This document shows, piece after piece, positions 28,300 to 37,144 of a stretch of DNA of 64,000 nt. The translations under genes were made by a program, and so were the position numbers. The DNA comes from Nesterenkonia sedimenti (GTDB lineage Bacteria > Actinomycetota > Actinomycetes > Actinomycetales > Micrococcaceae). The DNA is taken from assembly GCF_012641515.1 (NCBI RefSeq), contig NZ_JABAHY010000008.1, positions 62,001 through 126,000 on the forward strand, given 5' to 3'. Each line of letters opens with the position of its first letter. Position 1 is the stretch's first letter. The notes under the pieces were generated by a model that was not told the origin of the DNA, made no database searches, and worked only from the letters and a program-made list of their open reading frames with translations.

Positions 28300-29930
28300 G
28301 CGGCACCACTACCAGTCAGTGTTGTGAATCCTCGGGCCTTCAGCTGGGCGGCCAGCTCGGCCCGGTCGTCAATGGCCACCCGGACTCCGGCGACATCCTG
28401 GTGGTCCTCGTGTCCTCGTCCGGCCAGCAGGATGGTGTCCTCTTCGCCTGCGGCTGCCACAGCGGCGGCGATGGCATCCCCGCGGGGGGTGATCTCTTCG
28501 AGAACAGTCTCCAGCCCGCCGGTGGTGATCGCATCGTGGGCGCCTTCGAGCAGCCCGGCGCGGATCTCTGCGGGGTCCTCGCCGTGGGGGTCGTCATCGC
28601 TGATGATCACGTGATCGGCCATCCGCACGGCAATGGCTCCCATAGTGGGGCGTTTGCTGGCATCGCGTTCACCGGCAGCGCCGATGACCAGGATGAGTTT
28701 GCCGCGGTTCTGCTCCTGCATGGGTTTCCGCACGGCCTCGAGGGTGCGGATCATGGCATCGGGGTTATGGGCGAAGTCCACGATGGCGGCAGGGGTTTCG
28801 GCGATGACCTGCATCCGGCCGGGCACCTGGACGTGGAAGGGCTGTTTGCTCTCCAGCGCCTCCACCACGTCCTCGCGGCTGAACTCCTGGGGCCGTTCCG
28901 GGTCGCTGGCAGCTTCGAGCACCATGACCGCCGCCAATGCCGCATTGGAGACATTGAAGTCCCCGGGCAGGGCGGTGGAGGTCCGGATGCGTTCGCCGGT
29001 GTGTCGATTGGTCAGGGTGAATGCGGTGCCCAGCCCCTCGGCTGCGGTGTCCTCGACCTCCCAGTGCGCCTGGGCGGCCTGGCCGCTTGTGGAGAGGGTG
29101 ACCACATGTCCGGTGGCCTCCGCAGCCATCCGGTGGCCCGCGGCGTCGTCGACGGTGATGACTGAGGTCCGGGTGCGGGAGCGGCGGAAGAGTCCTGCCT
29201 TGGCGGCGAAGTACTCCTCCATGGTCCCGTGCAGGTCCAGATGGTCCTGGGTGAGGTTGGTGAAGCCGGCGACGTCGTAATACAGCCCGGAGATCCGCTG
29301 GTAGCTGATCGCATGGGAGGAGACCTCCATGGCGGCTGCGGCCACGTTCTTGGACCGGAATTCATGCATGAGCTTATGCAGGGCCACTGCCTCGGGGGTG
29401 GTCATATCCGAGGCGATACGCTCCGAAGTCTCGGGGCTGGGCCCGGCGGCGATCTCGATGGTGCCGATCAGCCCGGTGCTCTTCTGCTTCGGTTCCAGAA
29501 GAGTCGATAGCAGGGACCGCAGGAAGTAGGTGGTGGTGGTCTTGCCGTTGGTGCCGGTGACCCCGAACAGGGCCGGATCGGAGCTTGCCGTTGTGCCGTA
29601 GATGACAGCTGCGGCGGGGCCGGCGGCGTCCCGGACTGCGGCAACTTCGATCACTGGGATCCGGTAGCCGATGGCCTCCCGGATTTTGGTGACACCGGCG
29701 GCGTCGGTGAGTACGGCGGCTGCCCCGCGGGAGATGACCTTATCGATGAAATCTGCCCCATGTGCCCGGGCTCCGCTGATCGCGACGAAGAGATCTCCTG
29801 GTTCGACCCGGTCTGGTGCCATGGCGGCGCCAGTGATCTCTGTGCGGTCGGCAAAATCCGCCACGGGGGTAAGAATCGGATCATATCCCGTGGCGCTGAG
29901 GTGTTCTGTGAGACTGCCCACGGTTACCAC
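28296..29930 (-). CDS. murE: UDP-MurNAc-L-Ala-D-Glu--diamino acid ligase MurE
   Basis: MurE adds the third peptide residue. It is 544 aa. The ATP loop is LFGVTGTNGKTTTTYFLRSLL. VSSHAISYQRISGLYYDVAGFTNLTQDHLDLHGTMEEY (in two adjoining motifs) contains the carbamylated-Lys and nucleotide regions further on. The C-terminal substrate motif reads DDPHGEDP. meso-DAP enzymes have DNPR there, with the Arg contacting DAP. His in place of Arg argues for L-Lys, which is inference. The gene overlaps ftsI by 7 bp and murF by 4 bp. Confidence 0.96.
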   Translation of the reverse strand: MVTVGSLTEHLSATGYDPILTPVADFADRTEITGAAMAPDRVEPGDLFVAISGARAHGADFIDKVISRGAAAVLTDAAGVTKIREAIGYRIPVIEVAAVRDAAGPAAAVIYGTTASSDPALFGVTGTNGKTTTTYFLRSLLSTLLEPKQKSTGLIGTIEIAAGPSPETSERIASDMTTPEAVALHKLMHEFRSKNVAAAAMEVSSHAISYQRISGLYYDVAGFTNLTQDHLDLHGTMEEYFAAKAGLFRRSRTRTSVITVDDAAGHRMAAEATGHVVTLSTSGQAAQAHWEVEDTAAEGLGTAFTLTNRHTGERIRTSTALPGDFNVSNAALAAVMVLEAASDPERPQEFSREDVVEALESKQPFHVQVPGRMQVIAETPAAIVDFAHNPDAMIRTLEAVRKPMQEQNRGKLILVIGAAGERDASKRPTMGAIAVRMADHVIISDDDPHGEDPAEIRAGLLEGAHDAITTGGLETVLEEITPRGDAIAAAVAAAGEEDTILLAGRGHEDHQDVAGVRVAIDDRAELAAQLKARGFTTLTGSGAA

Positions 29931-31690
29931 GGATAGTCCTGCCTCTCGCCCACGAATCCATCATATGCCTCCGAGTCGGCCCCTGTGGGCGCGACGTCGT
30001 AGGAGGCCAGAGTGTGGGACATGATCTCGGTGAATGTGTCGGTGATCTCCCATTCGCCCCACTGGCCCTGGGGCCGGTGGAGGGTCACGGAGACCAGGTA
30101 CTGGGGGTCCTCCAGCGGTGCCACACCGATGAAGGACTGGGTGTAGCCGTCGAAGCCGCCGTGTTCACCGGCAGTTTCGGCAGAGCCGGTCTTTCCGCCG
30201 ACCCGGTAGCCCTCGATTTCGGCGTCCATGGCCGAGCCATAGTCGACGACACCTTCCATGAGTTTGAGCATCTCCTGGCTGGTCTCCGAGGAGAAGACCC
30301 GTTCGGATTCAGTCTCCACGGGGTGCTCATCGCCGTCGGGGTCGATATAGGAGTCCACAATGCGCAGGGGCTGTTTCACCCCGTCATTGGCCAGCATCTG
30401 GTAGAGCTGCACATTGTGCAGCACGCTGGTGGTGTAGCCCTGGCCGAACTGGGTGGTCAGCGGCTGGCGGGGGTCCCATTCCTCGGGTGGGCGCAGGATA
30501 GATTCGGCCTCGATGCCCAGGCCCACATCCAGGGTCTCGCCGAGGCCGACCTTGCGCATGTAGTCGTAGCGGGTGGCCTCGGGGACCTCGTTGCCAATCA
30601 TCACGGTGCCGGTGTTATAGGACCTCGCGAAGATACCGGCGGCAGTCATCTCGTAGGTGTCATGGGGCCGGGCGTCCTGGATGGTCTCGCCGTCGACGGT
30701 CAGCTGGTCCGGGACAGTGAAGGCGTCATCGGGCTGCATCTGACCCTCTTCCAGGGCCATGGCGAAGGTGAGGGCTTTACCCACCGAGCCGGGTTCGAAG
30801 TCCTGGGTCAGGGCAAGGGGGCGGCGGAAGAGCTCATCGGAGTCCCCGGGGTTGGCGGGGTCCACTGATTCGGAGTCGGCCATGGCCATGATCTCGCCGG
30901 TTTTGAGGTCGAGAACCGTGGCATTGGCCCATTGGGCGTTGTACTGGCTGGCCTTCTCGGCGATGGCCTCCTGGGCGAACCACTGCAGGTCCTGGTCGAT
31001 GGTCAGCCGGATGTCCTGACCGTCCTCGGCGGCGATCTCCTCATAGGTGGCATTGGGGATGCGTACTCCGTCGGCGCCGATTTCGTAGACCCGCTCCCCC
31101 GGCTCACCGGTGAGTGCTTCATCCTCAGCGGATTCGATGCCCTCCAGGGGGCCGTCGGAGCCGACGAAGCCGATGATCGAGCCGCCCACCGGGCCCGAGG
31201 GGTAGGTGCGCTCGGAGACCGGTTCGGCGTAGACCCCGGGAACCTCCAGTTCCATGATCTGGCGCTGCTGCTCGGGAGTGACCGAGCGGGTGATCACCGA
31301 GTAGTGGGTGTCCTCCTCGGTCATCGCCTCCAGCACATCCTCGGTTTCGAGGTCGAGGATGGTGGCGATCTCCACCGCGGCCTCATCGGCGGTGACCGGT
31401 CGCTGCATCTGAAGCTGCTCGTCGTAGACGGTGTATTCGCCGACCAGGCGGGGGTCGGCGACGATGTCGAAGCGGTCTGCGGAGCTGGCCATCAGCCGCC
31501 CCTGAGCATCGAGGATGTCACCGCGGGCTGGCGGCAGCTCAATGCTGTGCAGCCGGTTGGACAGCGCTTCGTGGGCGTGACCTGCGGGGTCGAGTCCCTG
31601 GACGTGGAAGAGCCGGCCGCCGAGCACTACGAGCATGGCAAGCATCACGGCCAGGCCGATCCGCATGCGCAGCGAGAGGGTCCGTGTCAT
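29924..31690 (-). CDS. ftsI: Septal peptidoglycan transpeptidase (class B PBP, PBP3)
   Basis: A class B penicillin-binding protein of 588 aa, partner of FtsW. The N-terminal membrane anchor is at about residues 8-27, followed by the PBP dimer domain (ARGDILDAQGRLMASS). The transpeptidase domain shows PGSVGK (SxxK), YNTGT preceded by S (SxN), and GGKTGSAE (KTG). No PASTA domains follow. It sits between ftsL and murE as in other dcw clusters. Confidence 0.95.
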   Translation of the reverse strand: MTRTLSLRMRIGLAVMLAMLVVLGGRLFHVQGLDPAGHAHEALSNRLHSIELPPARGDILDAQGRLMASSADRFDIVADPRLVGEYTVYDEQLQMQRPVTADEAAVEIATILDLETEDVLEAMTEEDTHYSVITRSVTPEQQRQIMELEVPGVYAEPVSERTYPSGPVGGSIIGFVGSDGPLEGIESAEDEALTGEPGERVYEIGADGVRIPNATYEEIAAEDGQDIRLTIDQDLQWFAQEAIAEKASQYNAQWANATVLDLKTGEIMAMADSESVDPANPGDSDELFRRPLALTQDFEPGSVGKALTFAMALEEGQMQPDDAFTVPDQLTVDGETIQDARPHDTYEMTAAGIFARSYNTGTVMIGNEVPEATRYDYMRKVGLGETLDVGLGIEAESILRPPEEWDPRQPLTTQFGQGYTTSVLHNVQLYQMLANDGVKQPLRIVDSYIDPDGDEHPVETESERVFSSETSQEMLKLMEGVVDYGSAMDAEIEGYRVGGKTGSAETAGEHGGFDGYTQSFIGVAPLEDPQYLVSVTLHRPQGQWGEWEITDTFTEIMSHTLASYDVAPTGADSEAYDGFVGERQDYPW

Positions 31691-31707
31691 GGGTTCTCGC
31701 CGTCCTC

Positions 31708-32355
31708 CTAGTCTTCGTCCAGCCGGGGCGCGGGGATCGTTCCGCCGTTGAGGCCGACCCCGCGGTCGGCGGAGGTGCTCTGGTCCTCTCCGCCGGCTCC
31801 ATTCTGTCCTGCGGAACCCTCGGTGAGGGTGTGCAACGCGCCGGATCCAGTGAGGCCACCGGGTGCGTCCAGGATGTGTTCAGAGACGTCTACAGCCGCC
31901 GGCGCCTCGGCCCCTGGCTCCTGGGGTGCCCCGACGAAGGTGCTGGGTGCTCCGGTGGAGGGGGCCTCTTCGGCGCTGTTGACCACGCTCGAGGTTTCGA
32001 GGTCGAAGGTTCCAGCTGTCGCGGGCATGACCATGCCGATGGTGACCGCGGAGTTCGACAGCGCCTGGGGTGACTGCAGGTACTGGACCTGTTCGGCCAG
32101 GGCCTCGTTCTCGTGGACCAGGGACTGGTGCTCATTGGTCATCTGCACCAGCTGGTACTGGGTGTTGGCCACGTGGATGTTGACGGTGAGCACTGCGGCC
32201 AGGGCTGCCACGAGCAGGATGATCACACCGGCGGCGAGTCCACGCTGCCGGCGGCGGATCTTCGGCAGCACCTGCAGCGCGGGTTTGGGCTTCTGCCCGG
32301 ATTCGCCTGACTGGCGTTGTTCTTCGCGCAGATCGGAGACCGTAGCCAAGCTCAT
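31708..32355 (-). CDS. ftsL: FtsL-like septum protein
   Basis: A bitopic protein of 215 aa. A cytoplasmic, basic N-terminus precedes one membrane helix (about residues 42-62, [20 protein letters not shown]) and a leucine-zipper-like coiled coil ([24 protein letters not shown]). The assignment as FtsL rests mostly on this layout and on its place between rsmH and ftsI, because FtsL sequences diverge widely. The extracellular tail of about 110 residues is low-complexity and longer than in enterobacterial FtsL. Its start overlaps rsmH by 4 bp. Confidence 0.8.
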   Translation of the reverse strand: MSLATVSDLREEQRQSGESGQKPKPALQVLPKIRRRQRGLAAGVIILLVAALAAVLTVNIHVANTQYQLVQMTNEHQSLVHENEALAEQVQYLQSPQALSNSAVTIGMVMPATAGTFDLETSSVVNSAEEAPSTGAPSTFVGAPQEPGAEAPAAVDVSEHILDAPGGLTGSGALHTLTEGSAGQNGAGGEDQSTSADRGVGLNGGTIPAPRLDED

Positions 32356-33350
32356 GAGGTGCTCCTTGCCATGGGGGTGATCTTCTCAACCGCTCGCAGC
32401 TTTGCGGAGGCGGCTCGCGGGTTTTCAGCGATTTCCCGGGGTTCTGGTGGGTGAGCGCCGCGGATCAGCTGCCGGAAGGTGGGCCGATGCTCCTCCAGTT
32501 CCACCGGCAGCCCGGCCGGAGCGGAGGATTTCGTCCGGGCAGTGAAGGTCCGTTTGACGATCCGATCCTCCAGGGAGTGATAGGAGAGCACGACGACGGC
32601 GCCCGCCTCGGCGACGGCGTCCATAGCGGCGGGGATCGCCCGCTCGAGGACTTCGAGTTCCTGGTTGACCGCGATCCGGATGGCCTGGAAGCTGCGCTTG
32701 GCCGGATGCCCGCCAGTTCGTTTGGCTGCTGCGGGCACGGCGGCGTCGATGATTTCGGCCAGCTGGGCGGTGGTGGTCAGGGGTGTGTTCGCCCGGGCCC
32801 GGACGATGGCTGATGCGATCCGCCCGGAGAAGCGCTCCTCACCGTATTGGGAGAGGATGCGTTTGAGTTCGGGCTCACTGATCACAGCCAGCAGTTCGGC
32901 GGCGGTGGGATCCTCGGAGTCGACTGAGGAGTCCATGCGCATATCCAGCGGGGCGTCATAGGAGTAGGCGAAGCCACGTTCTGCCTCGTCCAGCTGCAGG
33001 GAGGAGACTCCGAGGTCGAAGAGGACTCCGGCTAGTGCCTCACCGGGCTTCAGGGTCTGGGCCACCTCGTCGATTTCGTCGTAGACCGCCCGTACGCTGC
33101 GGAAGCGGTCACCGTAGCCGGCCAGTCGCTGTCCGGCCAGCTGGAGCGCCTGGGGGTCGCGGTCGATACCGATGACGGTCACCGCCGGATCTGCCTCCAG
33201 CAAGGCTTCGGTGTGCCCGCCCATGCCGAGGGTGGCGTCGATGACCACCGGGGTGGCCTCCTGCATCCGCTGGGCTGCCTGGCTCAGGAGGCTGATGCAG
33301 GCATCACGCATAACCGGCACATGCCGGTCAGCGGGTGCACGGTCAGCCAT
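32352..33350 (-). CDS. rsmH: 16S rRNA (cytosine(1402)-N(4))-methyltransferase
   Basis: RsmH (MraW) methylates C1402 in the 30S P site. It is 332 aa. The SAM-binding motifs [18 protein letters not shown] and [11 protein letters not shown] lie near the N-terminus. [32 protein letters not shown] (as two adjoining signatures) and [16 protein letters not shown] are diagnostic. TAGGAGACC upstream is a good ribosome site. 172 bp without a gene separate it from mraZ. Confidence 0.96.
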   Translation of the reverse strand: MADRAPADRHVPVMRDACISLLSQAAQRMQEATPVVIDATLGMGGHTEALLEADPAVTVIGIDRDPQALQLAGQRLAGYGDRFRSVRAVYDEIDEVAQTLKPGEALAGVLFDLGVSSLQLDEAERGFAYSYDAPLDMRMDSSVDSEDPTAAELLAVISEPELKRILSQYGEERFSGRIASAIVRARANTPLTTTAQLAEIIDAAVPAAAKRTGGHPAKRSFQAIRIAVNQELEVLERAIPAAMDAVAEAGAVVVLSYHSLEDRIVKRTFTARTKSSAPAGLPVELEEHRPTFRQLIRGAHPPEPREIAENPRAASAKLRAVEKITPMARSTS

Positions 33351-33522
33351 GTCGGTCTCCTAGCGGCATTGGCGTCTACGGATGAATGAGGCCCTTCAGC
33401 CGGCTCCCCCACCGTTGGGTCCAGCCTGACATCGGGGAAGAGAAGTCAGGTTGGTCCGCAACGGTAAGGAGGCTTACCAAAGGGCCCCTATGTAATTGCC
33501 TGGCGAAGATTCCGTCTCCGGC

Positions 33523-33954
33523 TCAGAAGAGTCCGGGAATGGCTTCCTCGTCGGTGGAGGAGAACTCGGACTCCTTCTCCTCCAGGTAGCTATTCCAGGC
33601 CGCGGTGTCCCAGATCTCGGCGCGGTCGCCGGCGCCGATGACTGTGACCTCACGGTCCAGTCCCGCGTATTCCCGCAGGTTCGGGGGGATGGTGACCCGT
33701 CCCTGCTTATCCGGAGTCTCGTCCGAAGCCCCGGAGAGGAACACGCGGATGTAGTCACGTGCCTGACGGGAAGTCAGGGGCGCCTGCCGCATCTGTGCAT
33801 GCACTGCCGCGAACTGGTCAGTGCTGAACACGTAGATGCAGCGCTCCTGCCCCCGGGTCAGAACGAGGCCTTCGGCCAGTTCGTCACGGTATTTAGCAGG
33901 CAGGATGAGGCGCCCTTTGTCATCCAGGCGAGGGGTATAGGTGCCGAGAAACAT
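33523..33954 (-). CDS. mraZ: Transcriptional regulator MraZ
   Basis: MraZ is an AbrB-like ring-forming repressor of the dcw operon. From the ATG at 33954 it is 143 aa and starts [26 protein letters not shown], the family N-terminus. An ATG three codons earlier would touch the AAGGAG ribosome site. The second half repeats the fold ([18 protein letters not shown]). An array of four TGG-containing decamers just upstream is its probable binding site, implying autoregulation. Confidence 0.95.
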   Translation of the reverse strand: MFLGTYTPRLDDKGRLILPAKYRDELAEGLVLTRGQERCIYVFSTDQFAAVHAQMRQAPLTSRQARDYIRVFLSGASDETPDKQGRVTIPPNLREYAGLDREVTVIGAGDRAEIWDTAAWNSYLEEKESEFSSTDEEAIPGLF

Positions 33955-33985
33955 GGCGCCCATCTCCTTCGCTTGGAGTCACTTT

Positions 33986-34020
33986 CCCATCGCGCTCCAC
34001 TTTACTCCACTTCCCCCCAC
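33986..34020 (-). promoter_or_regulatory. MraZ operator: four decamer repeats
   Basis: On the minus strand the motifs TGGGG, TGGAG, TGGAG and TGGGA recur at exactly 10-bp steps (TGG cores at 34019, 34009, 33999 and 33989). MraZ is known to bind tandem TGGGN motifs at 10-bp spacing. A TATATT -10-like hexamer at 34047-34042 would place the transcription start just upstream, so binding would block early elongation or initiation. Confidence 0.75.
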
Positions 34021-34135
34021 TTTCCAACAATAACCACCCTGAATATACCCCTTAGGCGTGTTTCCGGGGATCGAGACTCACGATGACGCCTCTAGATACC
34101 CTCTTCTGACCTGCGGTTTTACATGGCGGGGACTC

Positions 34136-34187
34136 AGTGGGGGAAAGTGGGGAGCCCACTGGAGGACGGTGGGGAGGAAAGTGGAGG
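34136..34187 (+). promoter_or_regulatory. Second TGG-motif array, opposite orientation
   Basis: On the plus strand TGGGG/TGGAG motifs occur at 34138, 34148, 34160, 34170 and 34182, with spacings 10, 12, 10 and 12. They resemble MraZ boxes but face away from mraZ, about 150 bp upstream of its start. No gene starts downstream of them on this strand. Confidence 0.4.
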
Positions 34188-34220
34188 AAGATCCCACAGA
34201 GAGGGCACAAACAGCCCCCT

Positions 34221-34259
34221 GGACAGAAGAAAACCCCTGCGAGAACTCTCGCAGGGGTT
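34221..34259 (-). terminator. Rho-independent terminator of the DUF3040 gene
   Basis: On the minus strand AACCCCTGCGAGA pairs perfectly with TCTCGCAGGGGTT around a very short loop and is followed by TTTTCTTCT. It lies about 20 bp after the gene's stop and insulates it from mraZ. Confidence 0.85.
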
Positions 34260-34280
34260 AGGTGGTGGGAAGTGGAGGAG

Positions 34281-34688
34281 CTACTGCTGGCGCCGCTGCT
34301 CCCACTTCTGCTCCAGGTTGGACATGAAGCCGCCTGAGGGGCTTGGGGTGGAGCTCTTGGGGCCGGATCCACCGGATCCTCCCCCATTGCCGTTTCCACC
34401 GTTGCTGTTCTTGGGACCGGCAGAGGATACTCCGCCCGTGGTGGCGAAGTAGACGCCGATGCCCATGATGACGAACCCGGCGATCCCCACGGGGATCAGC
34501 TGCTGGTAGATGCCCAGCACCAGGACACCGATGCCTGCAACGGCCACCAGCAGTCCGAGCACGAGGTTTCGTACATTCAGCTTGCCGACAGGAGCTTCCT
34601 GCAGGGAGCTCGCAAAACTTGGATCCTCAGTCTGAAGCTGTTCCTCCAGCTCCCTGAGCATCCGCTGTTCTCGCTCCGACAGTGGCAT
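34281..34688 (-). CDS. DUF3040 small membrane protein
   Basis: A 135-aa actinobacterial protein of unknown function. The start PLSEREQRMLRELEEQL is the DUF3040 signature. Two membrane helices follow (about residues 41-60 and 63-82), then a Gly/Asn/Ser-rich tail and a basic end (EQKWEQRRQQ). I chose the ATG at 34688 because GAGGAG lies 7 bp upstream and the protein then begins with the family motif. A longer frame starts nine codons earlier. Confidence 0.88.
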   Translation of the reverse strand: MPLSEREQRMLRELEEQLQTEDPSFASSLQEAPVGKLNVRNLVLGLLVAVAGIGVLVLGIYQQLIPVGIAGFVIMGIGVYFATTGGVSSAGPKNSNGGNGNGGGSGGSGPKSSTPSPSGGFMSNLEQKWEQRRQQ

Positions 34689-34806
34689 TGTCTCGCTCCT
34701 CGGATTTCCGGTCATGGCCTTAGGGATTAAAGTCTATCTTCTCCGGGGCCTCTGCACATAGCCGGGGACCAAACCTGTGATCAAGTTGTCATGTAATCCT
34801 CAGTTA

Positions 34807-36006
34807 TTACCCAGAATCGGGGTTTTCCTGGGGTTTCTCCGCATCCAGCAGGGATGCCGGCTGAACAGCGGCCCCCGGGAACTTCCCCGAGACGGCATCT
34901 GAGGCTCGTTGGGCGGCAAGCCAGTCGTCGTCGTGGGCGTCGAAACTCAACTGAAGGCTGCCGTCACTGCGGCTGAGCTTCTCAGCTCGGACTCCGATCA
35001 GCCGCACCGGCTGCGGCCGGTCTCCCAGTTTCTCCAGCAGCCGCACAGCCGCCGCATGCAGTTCCGGACCCGATTGGCTGGGATGGCGCAGCACTGCTGA
35101 GCGGGTCAGAGTGGTGAAATCGCGCCATCGGATCTTCATACTCAGCCCTGATGCCTGCAGTCCGCTGCTGCGCAGCCGGCCGGCCACCTTATGGGAGAGC
35201 CGCAGCAGTTCCCGGCGTAGCGCCTCAGTACTGCGGATATCCTCGGCGAAGGTCTCCTCGGCCCCGATGCTCTTCTCCTCCCGTACCGGTTCGACCCCGC
35301 GGGGGTCATGTCCCCAGGCCAGATCATGTAGATGCTCGCCGACGGCTCCGAGTTTCTTGGCCAGGATCTCCCGCGGCATCTCTGCGATCTGCTGGACGGT
35401 GCGCAGACCCATCCCGGCTAGGACTTCATTGGTCTTAGCACCCACACCCCACAGGGCTGAGGCGGGCAGGCTGTGCAGGAATTTGATGCGGGCAGCTGGT
35501 GGCACCACCAGCAGACCATCGGGTTTGGCCCGTGTGGAGGCGATTTTGGCGATGAACTTCCGGTCGGCGATTCCCACTGTGGCCGGCAGTCCCACTTCGG
35601 CACGGATGCCTTCGCGGATCAGCTGCCCCATCTGTTCGGGGTCTCCCAGCCGGCGCCTGGCCCCGGTGAGGTCGAGGAAGGCTTCATCCACGCTGAGCTG
35701 TTCCTTCAGATGGGTCAGCGTGTCGAAATAGGCCATGATCCTGGCCGAGAGTTCCCGGTAGCGGTGCATCTGGGGTGGGATGACGATGGCTGTGGGGCTC
35801 AGCTGGCGGGCTCGGCTGAGTGGGATGGCCGAGCGCACGCCGTCGCGGCGCGCTTCATAGGAGGCCGAGAGCACCACTGAACGTCCCTCCCCTGCAACGA
35901 TGATCTTCTCACCGCGCAGTTCGGGTTTGTCCAGCAGTTCGGCCTCCACATAGAAGGCATCCATATCCACATGCGCAATGATCGGTGCCCGGCTTCGGGA
36001 GGTCAT
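34807..36006 (-). CDS. dinB: DNA polymerase IV (Y family)
   Basis: A translesion polymerase of 399 aa. The palm signature IAHVDMDAFYVEAEL contains the first metal-binding Asp, and SVDEAFLDLT the second acidic pair. The fingers/thumb HhH segment is WGVGAKTNEVLAGMGLRTVQQIAEM, followed by the little-finger domain. The C-terminus lacks an obvious beta-clamp motif of the QL(S/D)LF type, although LQLSFDA near residue 358 could serve. The ATG is only 11 bp from the start of the divergent prenyltransferase gene, and a TACGCT hexamer 6 nt upstream suggests leaderless transcription. I see no LexA box in the short intergenic. Confidence 0.93.
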   Translation of the reverse strand: MTSRSRAPIIAHVDMDAFYVEAELLDKPELRGEKIIVAGEGRSVVLSASYEARRDGVRSAIPLSRARQLSPTAIVIPPQMHRYRELSARIMAYFDTLTHLKEQLSVDEAFLDLTGARRRLGDPEQMGQLIREGIRAEVGLPATVGIADRKFIAKIASTRAKPDGLLVVPPAARIKFLHSLPASALWGVGAKTNEVLAGMGLRTVQQIAEMPREILAKKLGAVGEHLHDLAWGHDPRGVEPVREEKSIGAEETFAEDIRSTEALRRELLRLSHKVAGRLRSSGLQASGLSMKIRWRDFTTLTRSAVLRHPSQSGPELHAAAVRLLEKLGDRPQPVRLIGVRAEKLSRSDGSLQLSFDAHDDDWLAAQRASDAVSGKFPGAAVQPASLLDAEKPQENPDSG

Positions 36007-36018
36007 AGGCTTAGCGTA
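36006..36018. promoter_or_regulatory. Two divergent leaderless -10 elements in an 11-bp spacer
   Basis: For the plus gene, TAGGCT (36006-36011) lies 6 nt before the ATG at 36018. For the minus gene, TACGCT (36018-36013) lies 6 nt before the ATG ending at 36006. Each -10 box begins within the other gene's start codon. Neither gene has a Shine-Dalgarno. Confidence 0.6.
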
Positions 36019-37109
36019 TGCCCACCTACGGACACGTCGAGAACGTCAATCAGCGCTGCCGGGAGTTTCTGGAGGATAAGCGCCGCCATGTCGAGCAGAT
36101 CGACCCCAATTCTGCTGCAGTGGTGGACTCCCTGCTGGCGCTGACTGCAGGTGGGAAGAAGCTGCGTCCCCTGCTTGCCTGGTTGGGCTACCGGGCTGCA
36201 GCAGGTGATCAGGAGACCAGCACCGGACAGCAGCAGGCCATTATTGAACTCGGCACCGCACTGGAGCTCTTTCAGGCGGCGGCCCTGGTCCACGACGACG
36301 TCATCGACCGCTCCGATACCCGCCGTGGTCAACCCAGCACCCACCGGTGGTTCACCCAGCGCCACCGCGATGCCAGTTTCGCCGGAAGCGCCGAACATTT
36401 CGGCATCTCCGGGGCGATTCTGGCCGGGGATCTCGCTCTGGCCTGGGCCAATGAGGCCTTCACCCGTGCTGAGACCCTCGCTGAAACCTCCGGCACTGCC
36501 CGGGGGATCTTTGAGCGGATGCATACCGAGGTGATCACCGGGCAGTATCTGGATGTTCTGGCGGAGGTGGATATCGCCACCGACCCGCAGACTATGCGCA
36601 GCCGGGCTCGTAATGTCCTGATCTATAAGGCGGCGAAGTACAGCGTGGAGTACCCCCTCATCCTGGGGGCTGCGCTGGGCGGCGGCAGCGAGGATCTGTT
36701 GGCGGCTCTCTCCGAGATCGGCCTTCCCCTGGGTGAGGCCTTCCAGCTGCAGGATGATCTCTTAGGGGTCTTCGGAGATCCTGAGCTGACGGGCAAACCA
36801 GTCGGTGACGACCTCAGGGAAGGTAAGCGCACCGAACTGGTCGCCTATGGGCTTGCTCACGCCCCGGCTGCGGAGGCCGATGAGCTGGAGCAGATGCTGG
36901 GTACTGCTGAACTGACCCAGCAGGAGGTCTTCCGCGCCCAGGAGATCCTGCGTTCCTGCGGTGCCGCACAGCAGGTGGAGGCCGAGATTTCCGCCCTGGC
37001 CGAGACCAGCCGGGATGCGCGGGGGCGGCTGCCTGAGCTGGGGGTCTCTGCGGCCGTGCTTGATGACCTCGATGACCTCGCTCAGCGTTTGGTCTCCCGC
37101 ACGTCCTGA
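36018..37109 (+). CDS. Polyprenyl diphosphate synthase
   Basis: A trans-isoprenyl diphosphate synthase of 363 aa. The first Asp-rich motif DDVIDRSDTRRG is at residues 93-104 and the second is QDDLLGVFGD near residue 240. GGKKLRPLLAWLGYRA precedes the first and binds pyrophosphate. It makes geranylgeranyl or longer diphosphates for menaquinone or carotenoid side chains. The chain length cannot be read with confidence. It starts 11 bp from dinB in the opposite direction and probably runs without a 5' leader. The kinase gene follows 35 bp downstream with its own -10 box. Confidence 0.92.
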   Translation: MPTYGHVENVNQRCREFLEDKRRHVEQIDPNSAAVVDSLLALTAGGKKLRPLLAWLGYRAAAGDQETSTGQQQAIIELGTALELFQAAALVHDDVIDRSDTRRGQPSTHRWFTQRHRDASFAGSAEHFGISGAILAGDLALAWANEAFTRAETLAETSGTARGIFERMHTEVITGQYLDVLAEVDIATDPQTMRSRARNVLIYKAAKYSVEYPLILGAALGGGSEDLLAALSEIGLPLGEAFQLQDDLLGVFGDPELTGKPVGDDLREGKRTELVAYGLAHAPAAEADELEQMLGTAELTQQEVFRAQEILRSCGAAQQVEAEISALAETSRDARGRLPELGVSAAVLDDLDDLAQRLVSRTS

Positions 37110-37132
37110 ACGCCGAGCGAAGCCGACTTCGA

Positions 37133-37138
37133 TACCCT
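37133..37138 (+). promoter_or_regulatory. Leaderless -10 element of the kinase gene
   Basis: TACCCT lies 6 nt before the ATG at 37145 and no Shine-Dalgarno is present, so transcription probably starts at the A of the ATG. Confidence 0.5.
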
Positions 37139-37144
37139 GAAACA

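Noticed and set aside
34232-34259. Operator palindrome near mraZ
   Set aside because: The perfect dyad is followed on the minus strand by a T tract and lies just after the DUF3040 stop, so a terminator explains it better.
36004-36020. LexA (SOS) box controlling dinB
   Set aside because: The 11-bp spacer has no CGAAC/GTTCG-type dyad and is filled by the two -10 boxes.
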